Assembly (NCBI GenBank): GCA_038747545.1
Contig: JBCDJT010000008.1
Location: 1 to 64,000 of the forward strand
Length of the DNA: 64,000 nt
Direction of reading: 5' to 3'
DNA from: JBCCMF01 sp038747545
GTDB lineage: Bacteria; Bacteroidota; Rhodothermia; Rhodothermales; JBCCMF01
Shown piece after piece: positions 52,358 through 61,508 of the stretch (the stretch's first letter is position 1; every line of letters starts with the position of its first letter). A program made the position numbers and the translations under genes. Below the pieces are notes generated by a model. It saw only the letters and a program-made list of their open reading frames with translations. It ran no database searches and was not told the origin of the DNA.

Positions 52358-53476
52358 CTAATACGACGGAATCAGCGAGTTCAACAGCTCAACGTTCGTG
52401 GGGCGCTGCTGCATCTGGCGTAGGAGCGCCTGCATGGCCTCGATGGGATGGCGGCTGTTGAGCACCTGCATCAGCTTGTGCTGCTGGCGGACCATGTCGC
52501 CGAGCAGAAGCTCTTCGTTGCGCGTGCCGCTCTTGCGCAGGTTGATCGCCGGAAAGACACGCTTCTCGGCCATCTGACGGTCGAGCACGATCTCGGCGTT
52601 GCCCGTGCCTTTGAACTCCTGGAAGATCACCTCGTCCATGCGGCTGCCGGTTTCGATGAGCGCCGTGGCGATGATGGTGAGCGAGCCGCCGCCTTCGATG
52701 TTGCGCGCCGCCCCAAACAGCCGACGCGGTATCTTGAGCGCGCCTGCGTCGATGCCGCCCGACATGGTGCGACCGCGCCCCTCGTAGTACAGGTTGAACG
52801 TGCGGCCAAGCCGCGTGAGTGAGTCGAGCAGGATTACCACGTCCTTCTTCATCTCGACGAGCCGCTTGGCGTGCTCCATAGCGAGCGTTGATACGCGCAC
52901 ATGATTGTCATCGTCCTGATCATTTGATGACGCGAAGACATGGGCTGCCGTAGTCCGCTTGAAGTCGGTCACCTCCTCCGGCCTCTCATCCACCAACAAC
53001 CCCACGAGGGCTACCTCAGGATGATTCTGCGAGATGGCGGCGGCGATCTTCTTGATCAGGATGGTCTTGCCCGTGCGCGGCGGAGCGACAATGAGTGCCC
53101 GCTGCCCCTTGCCGATCGGCACCACCAAGTCGACCACACGCATGGCATAATTCGATGGCCCGGTGACGAGGTTGAAGCGGTCGCGCGGGTAGATGATCTG
53201 CCCGTTCTCGAAGTTTCTGGTCTGTGACCACGCCTTCGGATGCAGGCCCATCACCTTGTCGAGCCGCTGCACCTGCATGTCCCCTTTGCGGCCAGGGCGC
53301 ATCGTACCCTCGATGACGACCCCGTCACGCAGCTTGAACTTCTGGATAAGTGGCGGCGGCATAAACGGGTCGCGGTCGCCTTTCGGACAGTCGGCGCGCA
53401 GTTCGCGGACGAAGCCGAATTTTTTACCCCCGATCATTTCGAGGATGCCAGTGATGGGTTCTTCTCGTCGAGCCAT
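52358..53476 (-). CDS. rho: Transcription termination factor Rho, short form
   Basis: 372 residues. Hexameric RNA helicase. Cold-shock RNA-binding domain about 8-75 with KKFGFVRE (in place of the usual GFGFLR); Walker A APPRTGKT (131-138); DERPEEVTD near 163-171; Walker B ILLDS (Asp218); Q/R loop GRTMSGGID (235-243); GTRNEELLL near 317. The N-terminal helical bundle of about 45 residues in E. coli Rho is absent and there is no long N-terminal extension like that of many Bacteroidota Rho proteins. It could be a lineage-specific short form or a second paralog. All catalytic elements appear intact. No terminator precedes it in the 249-base upstream gap. Confidence 0.96.
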   Translation of the reverse strand: MARREEPITGILEMIGGKKFGFVRELRADCPKGDRDPFMPPPLIQKFKLRDGVVIEGTMRPGRKGDMQVQRLDKVMGLHPKAWSQTRNFENGQIIYPRDRFNLVTGPSNYAMRVVDLVVPIGKGQRALIVAPPRTGKTILIKKIAAAISQNHPEVALVGLLVDERPEEVTDFKRTTAAHVFASSNDQDDDNHVRVSTLAMEHAKRLVEMKKDVVILLDSLTRLGRTFNLYYEGRGRTMSGGIDAGALKIPRRLFGAARNIEGGGSLTIIATALIETGSRMDEVIFQEFKGTGNAEIVLDRQMAEKRVFPAINLRKSGTRNEELLLGDMVRQQHKLMQVLNSRHPIEAMQALLRQMQQRPTNVELLNSLIPSY

Positions 53477-53725
53477 ACGGTACTAAATCGCAAATCAAAT
53501 GGAGTCCGCAGCAGCGTGTGCAGACGGCGGGAGGACTACGGATTGGGAACGAGCCGGCACAGTGCAGCCAGCGGTGCTGGCGCTCTCCGCACTCAGAATG
53601 CGGCGGAAGAGGTGCGGCAATGGCCTCATAACTTGGCCGCGCGTTGCGACCACAGAATGGAGGAACGCGGCTCCAAAATGTGGGTTTCCGGGAGTGCTCT
53701 CACCACGTTGCCGACATGAGCCTGC

Positions 53726-54535
53726 ATGCCCCTCCCCTTCGATCTCAGCCGACTCCACGTAGAGGTCACAGGCCCTGAGGATGGCCCATCTGTGTTGATG
53801 GTGCATGGCTGGGGCAGCAGCGCCCGCCTCATGCACCCCTTGGCCGAGGCCCTGTCGGGCATGCTCCGCGTGTACAACATCGACCTCCCCGGCCATGGCC
53901 ACACGCCACCGCCACCCGAGCCCTGGGGCGTCCCCGAGTATGCCGATTTGATCCGGCGTTACATCGACACAGAGATCCAGCAGCCCGTACTCTGGGTCGG
54001 GCACTCGAATGGCGGACGCATCGGCCTTTACATGGCAGGCGATGACCGGCTCAAGCGTGGCATTGAGCAGATGGCCCTCATCAGTCCCTCGGGGGTCAGG
54101 CCCGTGCGCACGTGGCACTATCATGCGCGCGTCGCCCTTGCCAAAGCGCTGAAGGCTCCGTTCCAGCTTATGCCGGGTCCCGCACGTGATGCGGGGCTCG
54201 ACTGGTTGCGGCACTCGCTTGTCTGGTCATGGCTAGGCTCGTCCGACTACCAAGCGCTCGATGGGGTGATGCGTGCTACGTTTGTAAAGACGGTCAATCT
54301 GTTTGTCGAGGATCGGCTGCCTCGCATCTCAATCCCGGTCCTTCTGCTTTGGGGCGATGCCGACAGGGCCATATCGCGCCATCAGATGGATGTGCTCGCT
54401 GCTCAACTCCCTGACGCTGGCCTGTTCGTGCTGGAGGGAGCGGGGCATTATGGGTACCTCGATGCGCTCGGCGCCGTTGCGGGAGGCATTCTTAGCTTTG
54501 CTGGCGCCGAAACCGCAGCGCCTGCGGCCGCTTAA
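53726..54535 (+). CDS. Alpha/beta hydrolase (lipase/esterase-like)
   Basis: 269 residues. Cytoplasmic alpha/beta-hydrolase fold: VLMVHGWGSS oxyanion region (24-33), IDLPGHG (52-58), nucleophile elbow GHSNGG near 92-97, Asp in WGDADRAISR and His in GAGHYGYLD. The C-terminus is Ala-rich. It is 17 bases upstream of the MurF-like gene, and hydrolase/MurF-like pairs recur in several phyla, so a cell-wall or lipid-linked ester substrate is possible. The substrate is not known. Confidence 0.88.
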   Translation: MPLPFDLSRLHVEVTGPEDGPSVLMVHGWGSSARLMHPLAEALSGMLRVYNIDLPGHGHTPPPPEPWGVPEYADLIRRYIDTEIQQPVLWVGHSNGGRIGLYMAGDDRLKRGIEQMALISPSGVRPVRTWHYHARVALAKALKAPFQLMPGPARDAGLDWLRHSLVWSWLGSSDYQALDGVMRATFVKTVNLFVEDRLPRISIPVLLLWGDADRAISRHQMDVLAAQLPDAGLFVLEGAGHYGYLDALGAVAGGILSFAGAETAAPAAA

Positions 54536-54552
54536 CTCTCATCTTCCTGCCT

Positions 54553-56160
54553 GTGCTTGCCTTCCTTGCCCTACTAGCCACCCTCTTTGCTGCGCTTCGC
54601 GGTTGGCATCGGCTGCGTTACTTCCTCCATCTGTTTCAGTTGGAAGGCTACAAACCTGCCGAATACCGACAGTGGCTGAGTGCCCACACTGCGCAGATCT
54701 TCCGCCGTTCGCATGTGGTAGCGCTCGTTCTCGTCAGTGTAGGGTTCGCGTGGGCAAACGTGTCCTGGCTGCTGGCCCTTGTCTTGGTGGGCTGGTGCGT
54801 GGCGTTTGCGTCGTCGAAGCTGTACCTCTCGGCTCGACCAAAGAAGCCACTCAAGTACACCGCTCGGATGAAGCGGCTGGCCGCCACGAGCGGAGTCCTC
54901 GCACTGCTTCCCGTCGTCGCTGGCGTTGTCATCGGATGGGGTGCAGGCTGGCCTGGCCTGCTTCCTTACTACCTCGCTGGCTTGCTTCTGGCCGACTTTG
55001 GTGGTCCCCTTTGGGTACTGGGTGCCGCACTGCTCATGAAGCCCGTCGAAACCTCTATTCAGAACGGCTTCAAGCGGCAGGCACGTGCCACGCTGCAGCG
55101 CCGCACCGACCTCACCGTGCTCGGCATCACCGGGTCGTATGGCAAGACCAGCGTTAAGTTTATAGTGGCTGAGATCCTGAAGCAGCGCTACAACGTGTTG
55201 GCTACGCCCGGCTCCTACAACACGCCGATGGGGATCTGCCTCGTCGTCAATACGATGCTGAAACCGGAGCACCAAATGCTCATTTTGGAGATGGGCATCC
55301 GCCACCCTGGCGATATGCGCGAGTTGTGCGAGATCGCCCAACCGCAGGTCGGTATCGTCTCAAACATTGGGATTGCGCACCTTGAAACGATGGGTTCGCA
55401 GGAGAACATCGCGCATGAGAAAGGGACGATGCTGGCGTACCTGCCCACCGATGGCGTGATGGTGCTCAACGAAGACGACGCTCATGTGGCGGGGATGGAT
55501 GCGCGGGCACCTGGTCGGCAGGCATGGCGGGTATCGGTGGAGGGCGCGGCAGACGCCGCCATCACGGCGCGCGACATCAGGTATGGCCCCGAAGGCGCGC
55601 GCTTCATCGTGCGCGACGAAACCGGGACTGAGCATCCGTTCCGCACCAAGCTGCTCGGCAAGCACAACGTCCAGAACATCTTGCTAGGCATTGCCGTGGG
55701 GCGGGCACTAGGGCTGCGGTTGCGGCAGATCGCGCACGCGGTGCAGCGCATCGAACCCGTGGCCCACCGCCTCGCGCTGCGCCAAGAGGGGCCGCTTACC
55801 GTAATCGACGACGCGTTCAACTCCAACCCTACCGGCGCCAAGAACGCAGTCGAGATCCTGGGTCAGTTCAAGGGTACCCGTGCCATCGTCACGCCAGGCA
55901 TGGTCGAACTCGGCGAGCGCCACTACGCCGAGAACTTCGCCCTTGGCCAGCACATCGCCCGCCACGCCGACCTCGCCGTGCTCGTAGGCGAACAGCAAAC
56001 CGCCCCCATCCAAGCTGGCCTCCGCGAGGCGGCGTATCCCGACGACCAGATCAAGATCTTCAACTCGCTCTTCGACGCCCGCGACTACGTAAACACCCAC
56101 CTCCCGCCGGGCTCGGTGGTGCTATACGAAAACGACCTCCCGGATCAGTACGCCGAATAG
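54553..56160 (+). CDS. Membrane-anchored MurF-like Mur ligase
   Basis: 535 residues from a GTG, 17 bases after the hydrolase gene. The first about 165 residues contain four to five membrane helices, which ordinary MurF lacks. The ligase part keeps key motifs: P-loop TGSYGKTS (193-200), NTPMG (224-228), SNIGIAHLETMGS (270-282) with the following Glu and Lys, and DDAFNSNP (419-426), then VELGERHYAENFALGQ. It should join an amino acid or dipeptide to a UDP-MurNAc-peptide-like acceptor using ATP. Membrane anchoring suggests an acceptor at the membrane. True murF function cannot be excluded. Confidence 0.85.
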   Translation: MLAFLALLATLFAALRGWHRLRYFLHLFQLEGYKPAEYRQWLSAHTAQIFRRSHVVALVLVSVGFAWANVSWLLALVLVGWCVAFASSKLYLSARPKKPLKYTARMKRLAATSGVLALLPVVAGVVIGWGAGWPGLLPYYLAGLLLADFGGPLWVLGAALLMKPVETSIQNGFKRQARATLQRRTDLTVLGITGSYGKTSVKFIVAEILKQRYNVLATPGSYNTPMGICLVVNTMLKPEHQMLILEMGIRHPGDMRELCEIAQPQVGIVSNIGIAHLETMGSQENIAHEKGTMLAYLPTDGVMVLNEDDAHVAGMDARAPGRQAWRVSVEGAADAAITARDIRYGPEGARFIVRDETGTEHPFRTKLLGKHNVQNILLGIAVGRALGLRLRQIAHAVQRIEPVAHRLALRQEGPLTVIDDAFNSNPTGAKNAVEILGQFKGTRAIVTPGMVELGERHYAENFALGQHIARHADLAVLVGEQQTAPIQAGLREAAYPDDQIKIFNSLFDARDYVNTHLPPGSVVLYENDLPDQYAE

Positions 56161-56194
56161 ACCGTTTCGGCGAGGCACACGTCTGAATACGATC

Positions 56195-56497
56195 ATGTCC
56201 AAAATCGATCATTACATCGAAGCGACCCCTGGCGTGCGGAGCGGCAAGCCGCGTATTGCTGGGCGGCGCATCACCGTGGCCGACGTTGCCGTTTGGCATG
56301 AGCGTCTGGGTATGAGTGCAGATGAGATTGCCTCGGCCTATGGGCTCACCCTGTCGGAGATTTACGCTGCACTGGCCTACTACTACGACCATCGCGCAGC
56401 CATCGATGCCTCGTTGGTCGCTAGCGACCAGTTTGCTGCAACACTGCGCGACCAAACCCCTTCTAAAGTCCACCGCATGCTGAAGCTCCATGGCTAA
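56195..56497 (+). CDS. DUF433 antitoxin
   Basis: 100 residues. HYIEATPGVRSGKPRIAGRRITVADV followed by WHERLGMSADEIASAYGLTLSEIYAALAYYYDH is the textbook DUF433 signature: a small winged-helix DNA-binding domain used as antitoxin and operon repressor. It overlaps the PIN-like toxin gene by 8 bases, a common arrangement. The codon use looks less G+C-rich than in neighbours, as often seen in acquired modules. Confidence 0.9.
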   Translation: MSKIDHYIEATPGVRSGKPRIAGRRITVADVAVWHERLGMSADEIASAYGLTLSEIYAALAYYYDHRAAIDASLVASDQFAATLRDQTPSKVHRMLKLHG

Positions 56498-56825
56498 GCC
56501 CATCGCTTTCTATACCGATGAGCATATTCATGGGGCGATTATCGAGGCACTGAGACGGCGAGAGCATGACGTGCTCACGGCAAGCGAAGCTGACATGATT
56601 GGTGCTGAAGATGTGGCACATTTGCGGCGAGCCGCTGCAGAAAACCGGACGCTCATCACGCGAGATGACGACTTTCTCCGCCTCCATGCCCAAGGTATCC
56701 CTCATGCTGGCATTGTTTATGCGCACCAACAACGCGCTTCCATTGGCGATTTTGTACGCGGGCTCTTGATGATCGTCGATATTCTTTCGGGTGAGGACAT
56801 GATTAACCACATCGAGTTCATCTGA
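56490..56825 (+). CDS. DUF5615 PIN-like toxin
   Basis: 111 residues. FYTDEHIHGAIIEALRRREHDVLTASEA with Asp and Glu at the metal site, HLRRAAAENRTLITRDDDFLRL with a further Asp cluster, and GIVYAHQ correspond to the DUF5615 PIN-like nuclease fold. Partner of the DUF433 antitoxin upstream. Likely RNA target, as for PIN toxins; unproven for this one. The gene is followed after 6 bases by the amidotransferase gene, possibly by read-through. Confidence 0.88.
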   Translation: MAKPIAFYTDEHIHGAIIEALRRREHDVLTASEADMIGAEDVAHLRRAAAENRTLITRDDDFLRLHAQGIPHAGIVYAHQQRASIGDFVRGLLMIVDILSGEDMINHIEFI

Positions 56826-56831
56826 TACTTT

Positions 56832-57551
56832 ATGCGCCTCCTCCTCATTCAAGCCCGCGACACGGCCGACATCGAACAGCAAGAGCAACAGTGCTTCCTG
56901 GACCGATGTCAGCTCACGCCTGATCAGCTCGTGCTTCGCAACGTGGTGCGCGACCCCTTGGCGCTGAGCGATTTAGACCACGCCGATGTGATGATGATTG
57001 GCGGCTCGGCGGAATACTCCGCATGGAAAGATTACCCGTGGATGGAGGACCTGCTCGCCCTCGTCCGGGAGGCGGATCGCCGCAGCTACCCCACGTTCGG
57101 CTCGTGCTGGGGCCATCAGATCATCGGGCGCGCCCTGGGCGGGCGTGTCGAATACGTACCCGAGCTCACCGAGATGGGTTGCCGCACCATTCACCTGAAT
57201 GCCGCTGGATCAGCAGATCCGCTCTTCAGCACCTTGCCCGCCTCATTCAAGGCCAATGTGGGCCACCATGACCGCGTGACGGTCCTCCCTGCAGGCGCTA
57301 TCGAGCTGGCCATCAGCGATAACCAAGGCCATCAGGCCTTCCGAATGGGCAACAAACCCATTTACGGCACGCAATTTCACAGCGAGCTGGATGCCGACAC
57401 CGAGCGTGAACGGCTGCTCGCGTACCGCGCGTACTACACCGAGGTCGAGACGGAGGCCGACTTCCAGGCTATCCTCGACACACTCGCCCGCACCCCTGAA
57501 GTGGATGGTTTACTTGCTGAGTTCCTGCGGCTCTATGTCACCACTCCGTAA
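56832..57551 (+). CDS. Class I glutamine amidotransferase-like protein (GMP-synthase type)
   Basis: 239 residues. The GATase1 fold is shown by MIGGSAEYSAW (about 55-65), the nucleophile Cys92 in FGSCWGHQ, and His-x-Glu in TQFHSELD (about 180-187). A long helical tail follows. Free-standing GATases of this group resemble GuaA's glutaminase half or gamma-glutamyl hydrolases; there is no synthetase domain. The reaction is unassigned. Close spacing to the toxin gene is probably coincidental. Confidence 0.85.
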   Translation: MRLLLIQARDTADIEQQEQQCFLDRCQLTPDQLVLRNVVRDPLALSDLDHADVMMIGGSAEYSAWKDYPWMEDLLALVREADRRSYPTFGSCWGHQIIGRALGGRVEYVPELTEMGCRTIHLNAAGSADPLFSTLPASFKANVGHHDRVTVLPAGAIELAISDNQGHQAFRMGNKPIYGTQFHSELDADTERERLLAYRAYYTEVETEADFQAILDTLARTPEVDGLLAEFLRLYVTTP

Positions 57552-57679
57552 ACCAAGCGCGTTGCACATCGTAAACAGGCATTATGTAAGGGTTTTGCGT
57601 ATTTTTACGTCAAGACCCCTCTGACTATCCTGCGCGCCCTCCCCGCTGGGCGCCACTCCCTATGCGCCGGAGGTACCCT

Positions 57680-60061
57680 ATGAAGCCTGGGTTCGATACG
57701 TTTCTCTTTGACCGTGTGCTCAGCCTCGACCGGCTGGCCGACTACTGGAAGCAACTCGCTACCCAACAGGACGTGACTGCTGCACTAGCACGGTACGTGT
57801 CGAAGCAATGGGACGAGACCCCGGCGCTGCACGGCGCCATCCATGACCTTCCAGTCTTGGATACGCACCGCGACCTCATCAACCTGATGATGAGTGCAGT
57901 CTTTCCTTCGGCGCGGCTCGATGCCGTGCTCGCGTCGGCCAACCGTCCGTTTGCCATGGATCGTGTCTTCTGCACACCCGGTTTCGATCACCTGATTGAG
58001 GCGGCGCGGCAGATGTTCATCGATAACCCCGAGGAATTCCAACGCATGGCAGACCGCAAGGCCGTATCGGCCTACGCGTTCATTCTCTATGCGTTTTACC
58101 ACGTCGACGCGGGCTTCGATTACCCGATCATCTACGCCAAGGTAGACGCGCAGACCGGTCTCCAAAATTATTACCGCTTCCAGCACGACGCGCGCTTCTG
58201 CTGGATCGAGCATGAGGGTGACCTGCCCACGCTGACCAAGGAGCAGATCCGAACGCTCCAGGAAAACCCTCTCGACCTTACGCTTTGGCAGACGTTTCTC
58301 CCGCCCGACAACTTCTCGTTTCACGGCTTCGCAGTCATCGAGGCTATTGATGTCACAGACCAAGAGGTGCTCTCGCGTCTTAAAAACGATCTGCTCGAAC
58401 CCAATGCGATGACGACGCCGGAACGCGTTGATCATCTGGAGGCCCGGTTGCGGACGCTGATGCAACATCCAGACCTCGACCTGGGCTTCCTGTGTCTCGA
58501 GAAGGAAGAAGTCGGGCAGCTCTCCAACGCGCACATCGTGGGGCGTAGCCTGCTGATGACAGGGAACGAGGCGCCCGTGTGCCCACGCATGCACGACTCG
58601 GCGTATGCCAAGGTCATCCAGACGAAGGAGCCCGTCCTGCTTGCTGACTTGGCCGATGCGGGCTTTGACACTGCATATGAGCAGACGCTACGCGAGAAAG
58701 GGTACGAGAGCGTACTCTTAGCGCCCTTGGTGTACAAGTCCAAGCTGATTGGCATTCTTGAGCTGGCCTCAGGCGAAGCGGGCAGCCTCGACGCCGTGAA
58801 CACGCTGAAGCTGATGGAGGTGATGACCCTCTTCGCCACTTCGCTCCAGCGCAGCCTCGACGAGGCCGAGGATCGCATCCAGGCCATCATCAAGCGGCAG
58901 TACACAGCGCTCCACCCTTCGGTAGAGTGGCGCTTCCGCGAGGCGGCCCTGCGCTACATGATGGCGCGCGACCAGGGCGAAGCCGCGACGCTTGAACCGA
59001 TCGTGTTTGACAACGTCTACCCGATCTACGGCCTTACCGACATCCGCCACTCCTCCGACACGCGCAACAGCGCCATTCTGGACGACCTGGTGGAGCAGTT
59101 GGCGTTGGCGTTAGCTGTGATCGTGGAAGCTAGCCTGATCCGTCCGCTGCCGATTCTCGACGAGCTGGGCTACCGCATTGGCACGTTTGCCCAAGAGCTT
59201 GAGCTGGGGCTGAAGACGCAGGACGAGACGGCCAAGCTGGCCTTCCTGCGCGACGAGGTGGAGCCGCTCTTTGATCACTTGGCTAGCTTTGGCCCCTCCG
59301 TGGAGAGCCGTATTGCCGATTACCGCGCCGCCATCGACTCCGCACACGGCATGCTGTACAAGCGGCGGCGTGAGTTTGAGGAATCGGTCACGCAGATCAA
59401 CGAGACTGTCGGTGCCTACTTGGATGCGCAGGAAGAGAAAGCGCAGGGCATGTTTCCGCACTTCTTCGAGAAGTACAAGACCGACGGCGTAGACCACAGC
59501 ATCTACGTGGGCGCCTCCCTGCAGTCCGATGGGCAGTTCCACCCGATGTACCTGCGCAACCTGCGGCTCTGGCAGCTGATGATGATGTGCGGCACCGAGT
59601 GGGCCCTCCGCCGGACCCGGCAGTCGCTGCCCGTAGCGCTAGACGTGACCCACCTCATCCTCGTCCACAGTTCGCCGCTGGCCATCCGGTTCCGGCAGGA
59701 AGAGAAGCAGTTTGACGTGGACGGCGCGTACAACATCCGCTATGAGATCGTCAAGAAGCGCATCGACAAGGCGGTGATTAAATCGACGGGCGAGCGTCTT
59801 ACCCAGCCCGGCACCATCGCCATCGTGTACGCCCACGCCCACGAAGAGGCGGAGTACCGCGAGTACATTGCCTACCTGCAGGCATCGGGCTTTGCCGAGG
59901 AGGAGGTCGAGTCGTTTGCGTTGGAGGACATGCAGGGCGTCCACGGGCTGCGCGCGCTGCGGGTCACTATCCGCGAAGAGCTACACCATCAGGGCGATGG
60001 CCTAGCGAATGCTGACGTTGACTTGGCCTCTGCTGTGCGGATGCTGAGCGCGGAGGCATAA
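57680..60061 (+). CDS. Large GAF-domain protein of unknown function
   Basis: 793 residues. The ATG at 57680 is preceded by GGAGG at 57669-57673, so I prefer it to an ATG six codons upstream. There is no signal peptide. A helical N-terminal region (about 1-240) precedes a GAF domain (about 300-400: APVCPRMHDSAYAKVIQTKEPVLL, YESVLLAPLVYKSKLIGILELAS), a helical linker with coiled-coil character (500-590) and a C-terminal alpha/beta region (YVGASLQSDGQFHPMYLRNLRLWQL ... VDGAYNIRYEIVKKRIDKA). GAF domains bind cyclic nucleotides or other small molecules. There is no output kinase or cyclase motif. Proteins of this layout recur in Bacteroidota without an assigned role. Confidence 0.75.
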   Translation: MKPGFDTFLFDRVLSLDRLADYWKQLATQQDVTAALARYVSKQWDETPALHGAIHDLPVLDTHRDLINLMMSAVFPSARLDAVLASANRPFAMDRVFCTPGFDHLIEAARQMFIDNPEEFQRMADRKAVSAYAFILYAFYHVDAGFDYPIIYAKVDAQTGLQNYYRFQHDARFCWIEHEGDLPTLTKEQIRTLQENPLDLTLWQTFLPPDNFSFHGFAVIEAIDVTDQEVLSRLKNDLLEPNAMTTPERVDHLEARLRTLMQHPDLDLGFLCLEKEEVGQLSNAHIVGRSLLMTGNEAPVCPRMHDSAYAKVIQTKEPVLLADLADAGFDTAYEQTLREKGYESVLLAPLVYKSKLIGILELASGEAGSLDAVNTLKLMEVMTLFATSLQRSLDEAEDRIQAIIKRQYTALHPSVEWRFREAALRYMMARDQGEAATLEPIVFDNVYPIYGLTDIRHSSDTRNSAILDDLVEQLALALAVIVEASLIRPLPILDELGYRIGTFAQELELGLKTQDETAKLAFLRDEVEPLFDHLASFGPSVESRIADYRAAIDSAHGMLYKRRREFEESVTQINETVGAYLDAQEEKAQGMFPHFFEKYKTDGVDHSIYVGASLQSDGQFHPMYLRNLRLWQLMMMCGTEWALRRTRQSLPVALDVTHLILVHSSPLAIRFRQEEKQFDVDGAYNIRYEIVKKRIDKAVIKSTGERLTQPGTIAIVYAHAHEEAEYREYIAYLQASGFAEEEVESFALEDMQGVHGLRALRVTIREELHHQGDGLANADVDLASAVRMLSAEA

Positions 60062-60069
60062 CCCGCTGA

Positions 60070-61479
60070 TTACGCCTTCCAGGTCTCGTCGGTGAGGACG
60101 ACTACGTCGTCACGGTCGAAGAGTACGGGGCCATTGTAGCGGCCATCTTGCGGGCCGTTCTCCAGCTTAAGCACCCCACGCGGGCACACCGCCGAGCATA
60201 CCCCGCACCCGACACATGCGGCGCGGATGATATTCTGGCCACGCTGGGCATACCACCGCACGTCAATGCCCATCTCGCAGTACGTGGAGCAGTTGCCGCA
60301 CGAGATGCACTGTCCGCCGTTGGTCGTGATGCGGAAGCGCGAGAAGAACCGCTGCTGCAAGCCCAAGACGGCCGCCATCGGGCACCCGAAGCGGCACCAC
60401 ACCCGGGAGCCCATGATCGGGTAAAACCCGACGCCAACGACACCCGCGAAGATCAGCCCGATCAAGAAGCCGTACCACTTGCGGAACGGCTGCGAGATGC
60501 TGCCGAGGATGCTCCCCCCGGTCGCCGTGTCTATCCACAGCAGGATTGTGCCTAGCACCGTGGCGGCGAGCACACCGTGGATCAGCCACCGCTCTACCTG
60601 CCACGCCTTGAGCGACTTGTCGGAGAGGTGGCGGTAGGGATCGCCGGCCGTTTCGGCGAGGCCGCCGCAGCCGCACACCCACGAGCAGTACCAGCGCTTG
60701 CCGAAGAAGTACGTCAGGATGGGCGTGCCCACGAAGAACATAAGCGCACCGAACACGATCATGTATGTGAGCAGCCAGTTGTCGGCGCCCGGCCACAGGT
60801 ACTCGTACTTGAGCGGCCAGAAGTAGTGGAAGTAGAACTCAGGCTGGTTCAGCATCACCAGCCCGTACGGGATCAGGTACGCGAAGACCAGCTGGAAGAA
60901 CATGACCGAGATCGTGCGGATGATCTGGTACGTTACGTGGCGGTATTTGTAGATCGCCCGTACGCCCATGACCAGCACGGCAATGGTGTAGAAGGTGCCG
61001 TACAGCACCCAGCGGCGTGCATCCACCCCCTCGGGATAGCCGATGAAGTCCGAGATCGGGTCGACGATGGCGACGAGGTGCGTCAGCGTGGCCGGAAACC
61101 AGTACATCAGCACGTAAAACCCAGTGAACACGATGCCGAGCACCCAGCCGAGCGCGCCCTTGGCGGTGGCGGTGCCCATCCAGAGGCCGTCGTTGTTGAT
61201 GCCTTCGGGCTTGGTCAGAAACTTACGGAAGTACAGCAGCGCGCCCACCGACATGGTGCCTACGCCGCCTACCAGAAACGCAGCCGGATACACGCTTCCA
61301 GCCCCAAAGAGCGCCACGATCAGTGCGAGCGTGCCAAGGCCCACCAGCGCAAGCCCTGTCTGCTCGATAGTGTCTAGATTGGTCGTTGGTGCGCTCAGCG
61401 ATAGGCTGATGTCAGGTGTTTGGCTTACACCGACGTTAGGCGAGCGCAGCCGTACCGATTTCAGGTAGTCTAACAGCAT
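60070..61479 (-). CDS. Membrane polyferredoxin (NapH-like) with two 4Fe-4S clusters
   Basis: 469 residues. About six to seven membrane helices carry two NapH/RdxA-like motifs: CSWVCGCGG (265-273) and CRFGCP (362-367). Two ferredoxin motifs follow: Cys391, 394, 397, 401 and Cys422, 425, 428, 432-Pro. The C-terminus ends in a small hydrophilic tail. Such proteins pass electrons between quinols or flavoproteins and periplasmic or membrane acceptors. The flavoprotein reductase gene lies 29 bases upstream on the same strand, so the two likely form one redox unit. The terminal partner is unknown. Confidence 0.88.
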   Translation of the reverse strand: MLLDYLKSVRLRSPNVGVSQTPDISLSLSAPTTNLDTIEQTGLALVGLGTLALIVALFGAGSVYPAAFLVGGVGTMSVGALLYFRKFLTKPEGINNDGLWMGTATAKGALGWVLGIVFTGFYVLMYWFPATLTHLVAIVDPISDFIGYPEGVDARRWVLYGTFYTIAVLVMGVRAIYKYRHVTYQIIRTISVMFFQLVFAYLIPYGLVMLNQPEFYFHYFWPLKYEYLWPGADNWLLTYMIVFGALMFFVGTPILTYFFGKRWYCSWVCGCGGLAETAGDPYRHLSDKSLKAWQVERWLIHGVLAATVLGTILLWIDTATGGSILGSISQPFRKWYGFLIGLIFAGVVGVGFYPIMGSRVWCRFGCPMAAVLGLQQRFFSRFRITTNGGQCISCGNCSTYCEMGIDVRWYAQRGQNIIRAACVGCGVCSAVCPRGVLKLENGPQDGRYNGPVLFDRDDVVVLTDETWKA

Positions 61480-61508
61480 GCAAAAAAGGTGGTTTAACTA
61501 GGATCGGG

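Noticed and set aside
53499..53762. Plus-strand 87-residue frame upstream of the hydrolase
   Set aside because: Composition is Cys/Arg/Pro-rich as expected of a chance frame, and it overlaps the hydrolase start in another frame.
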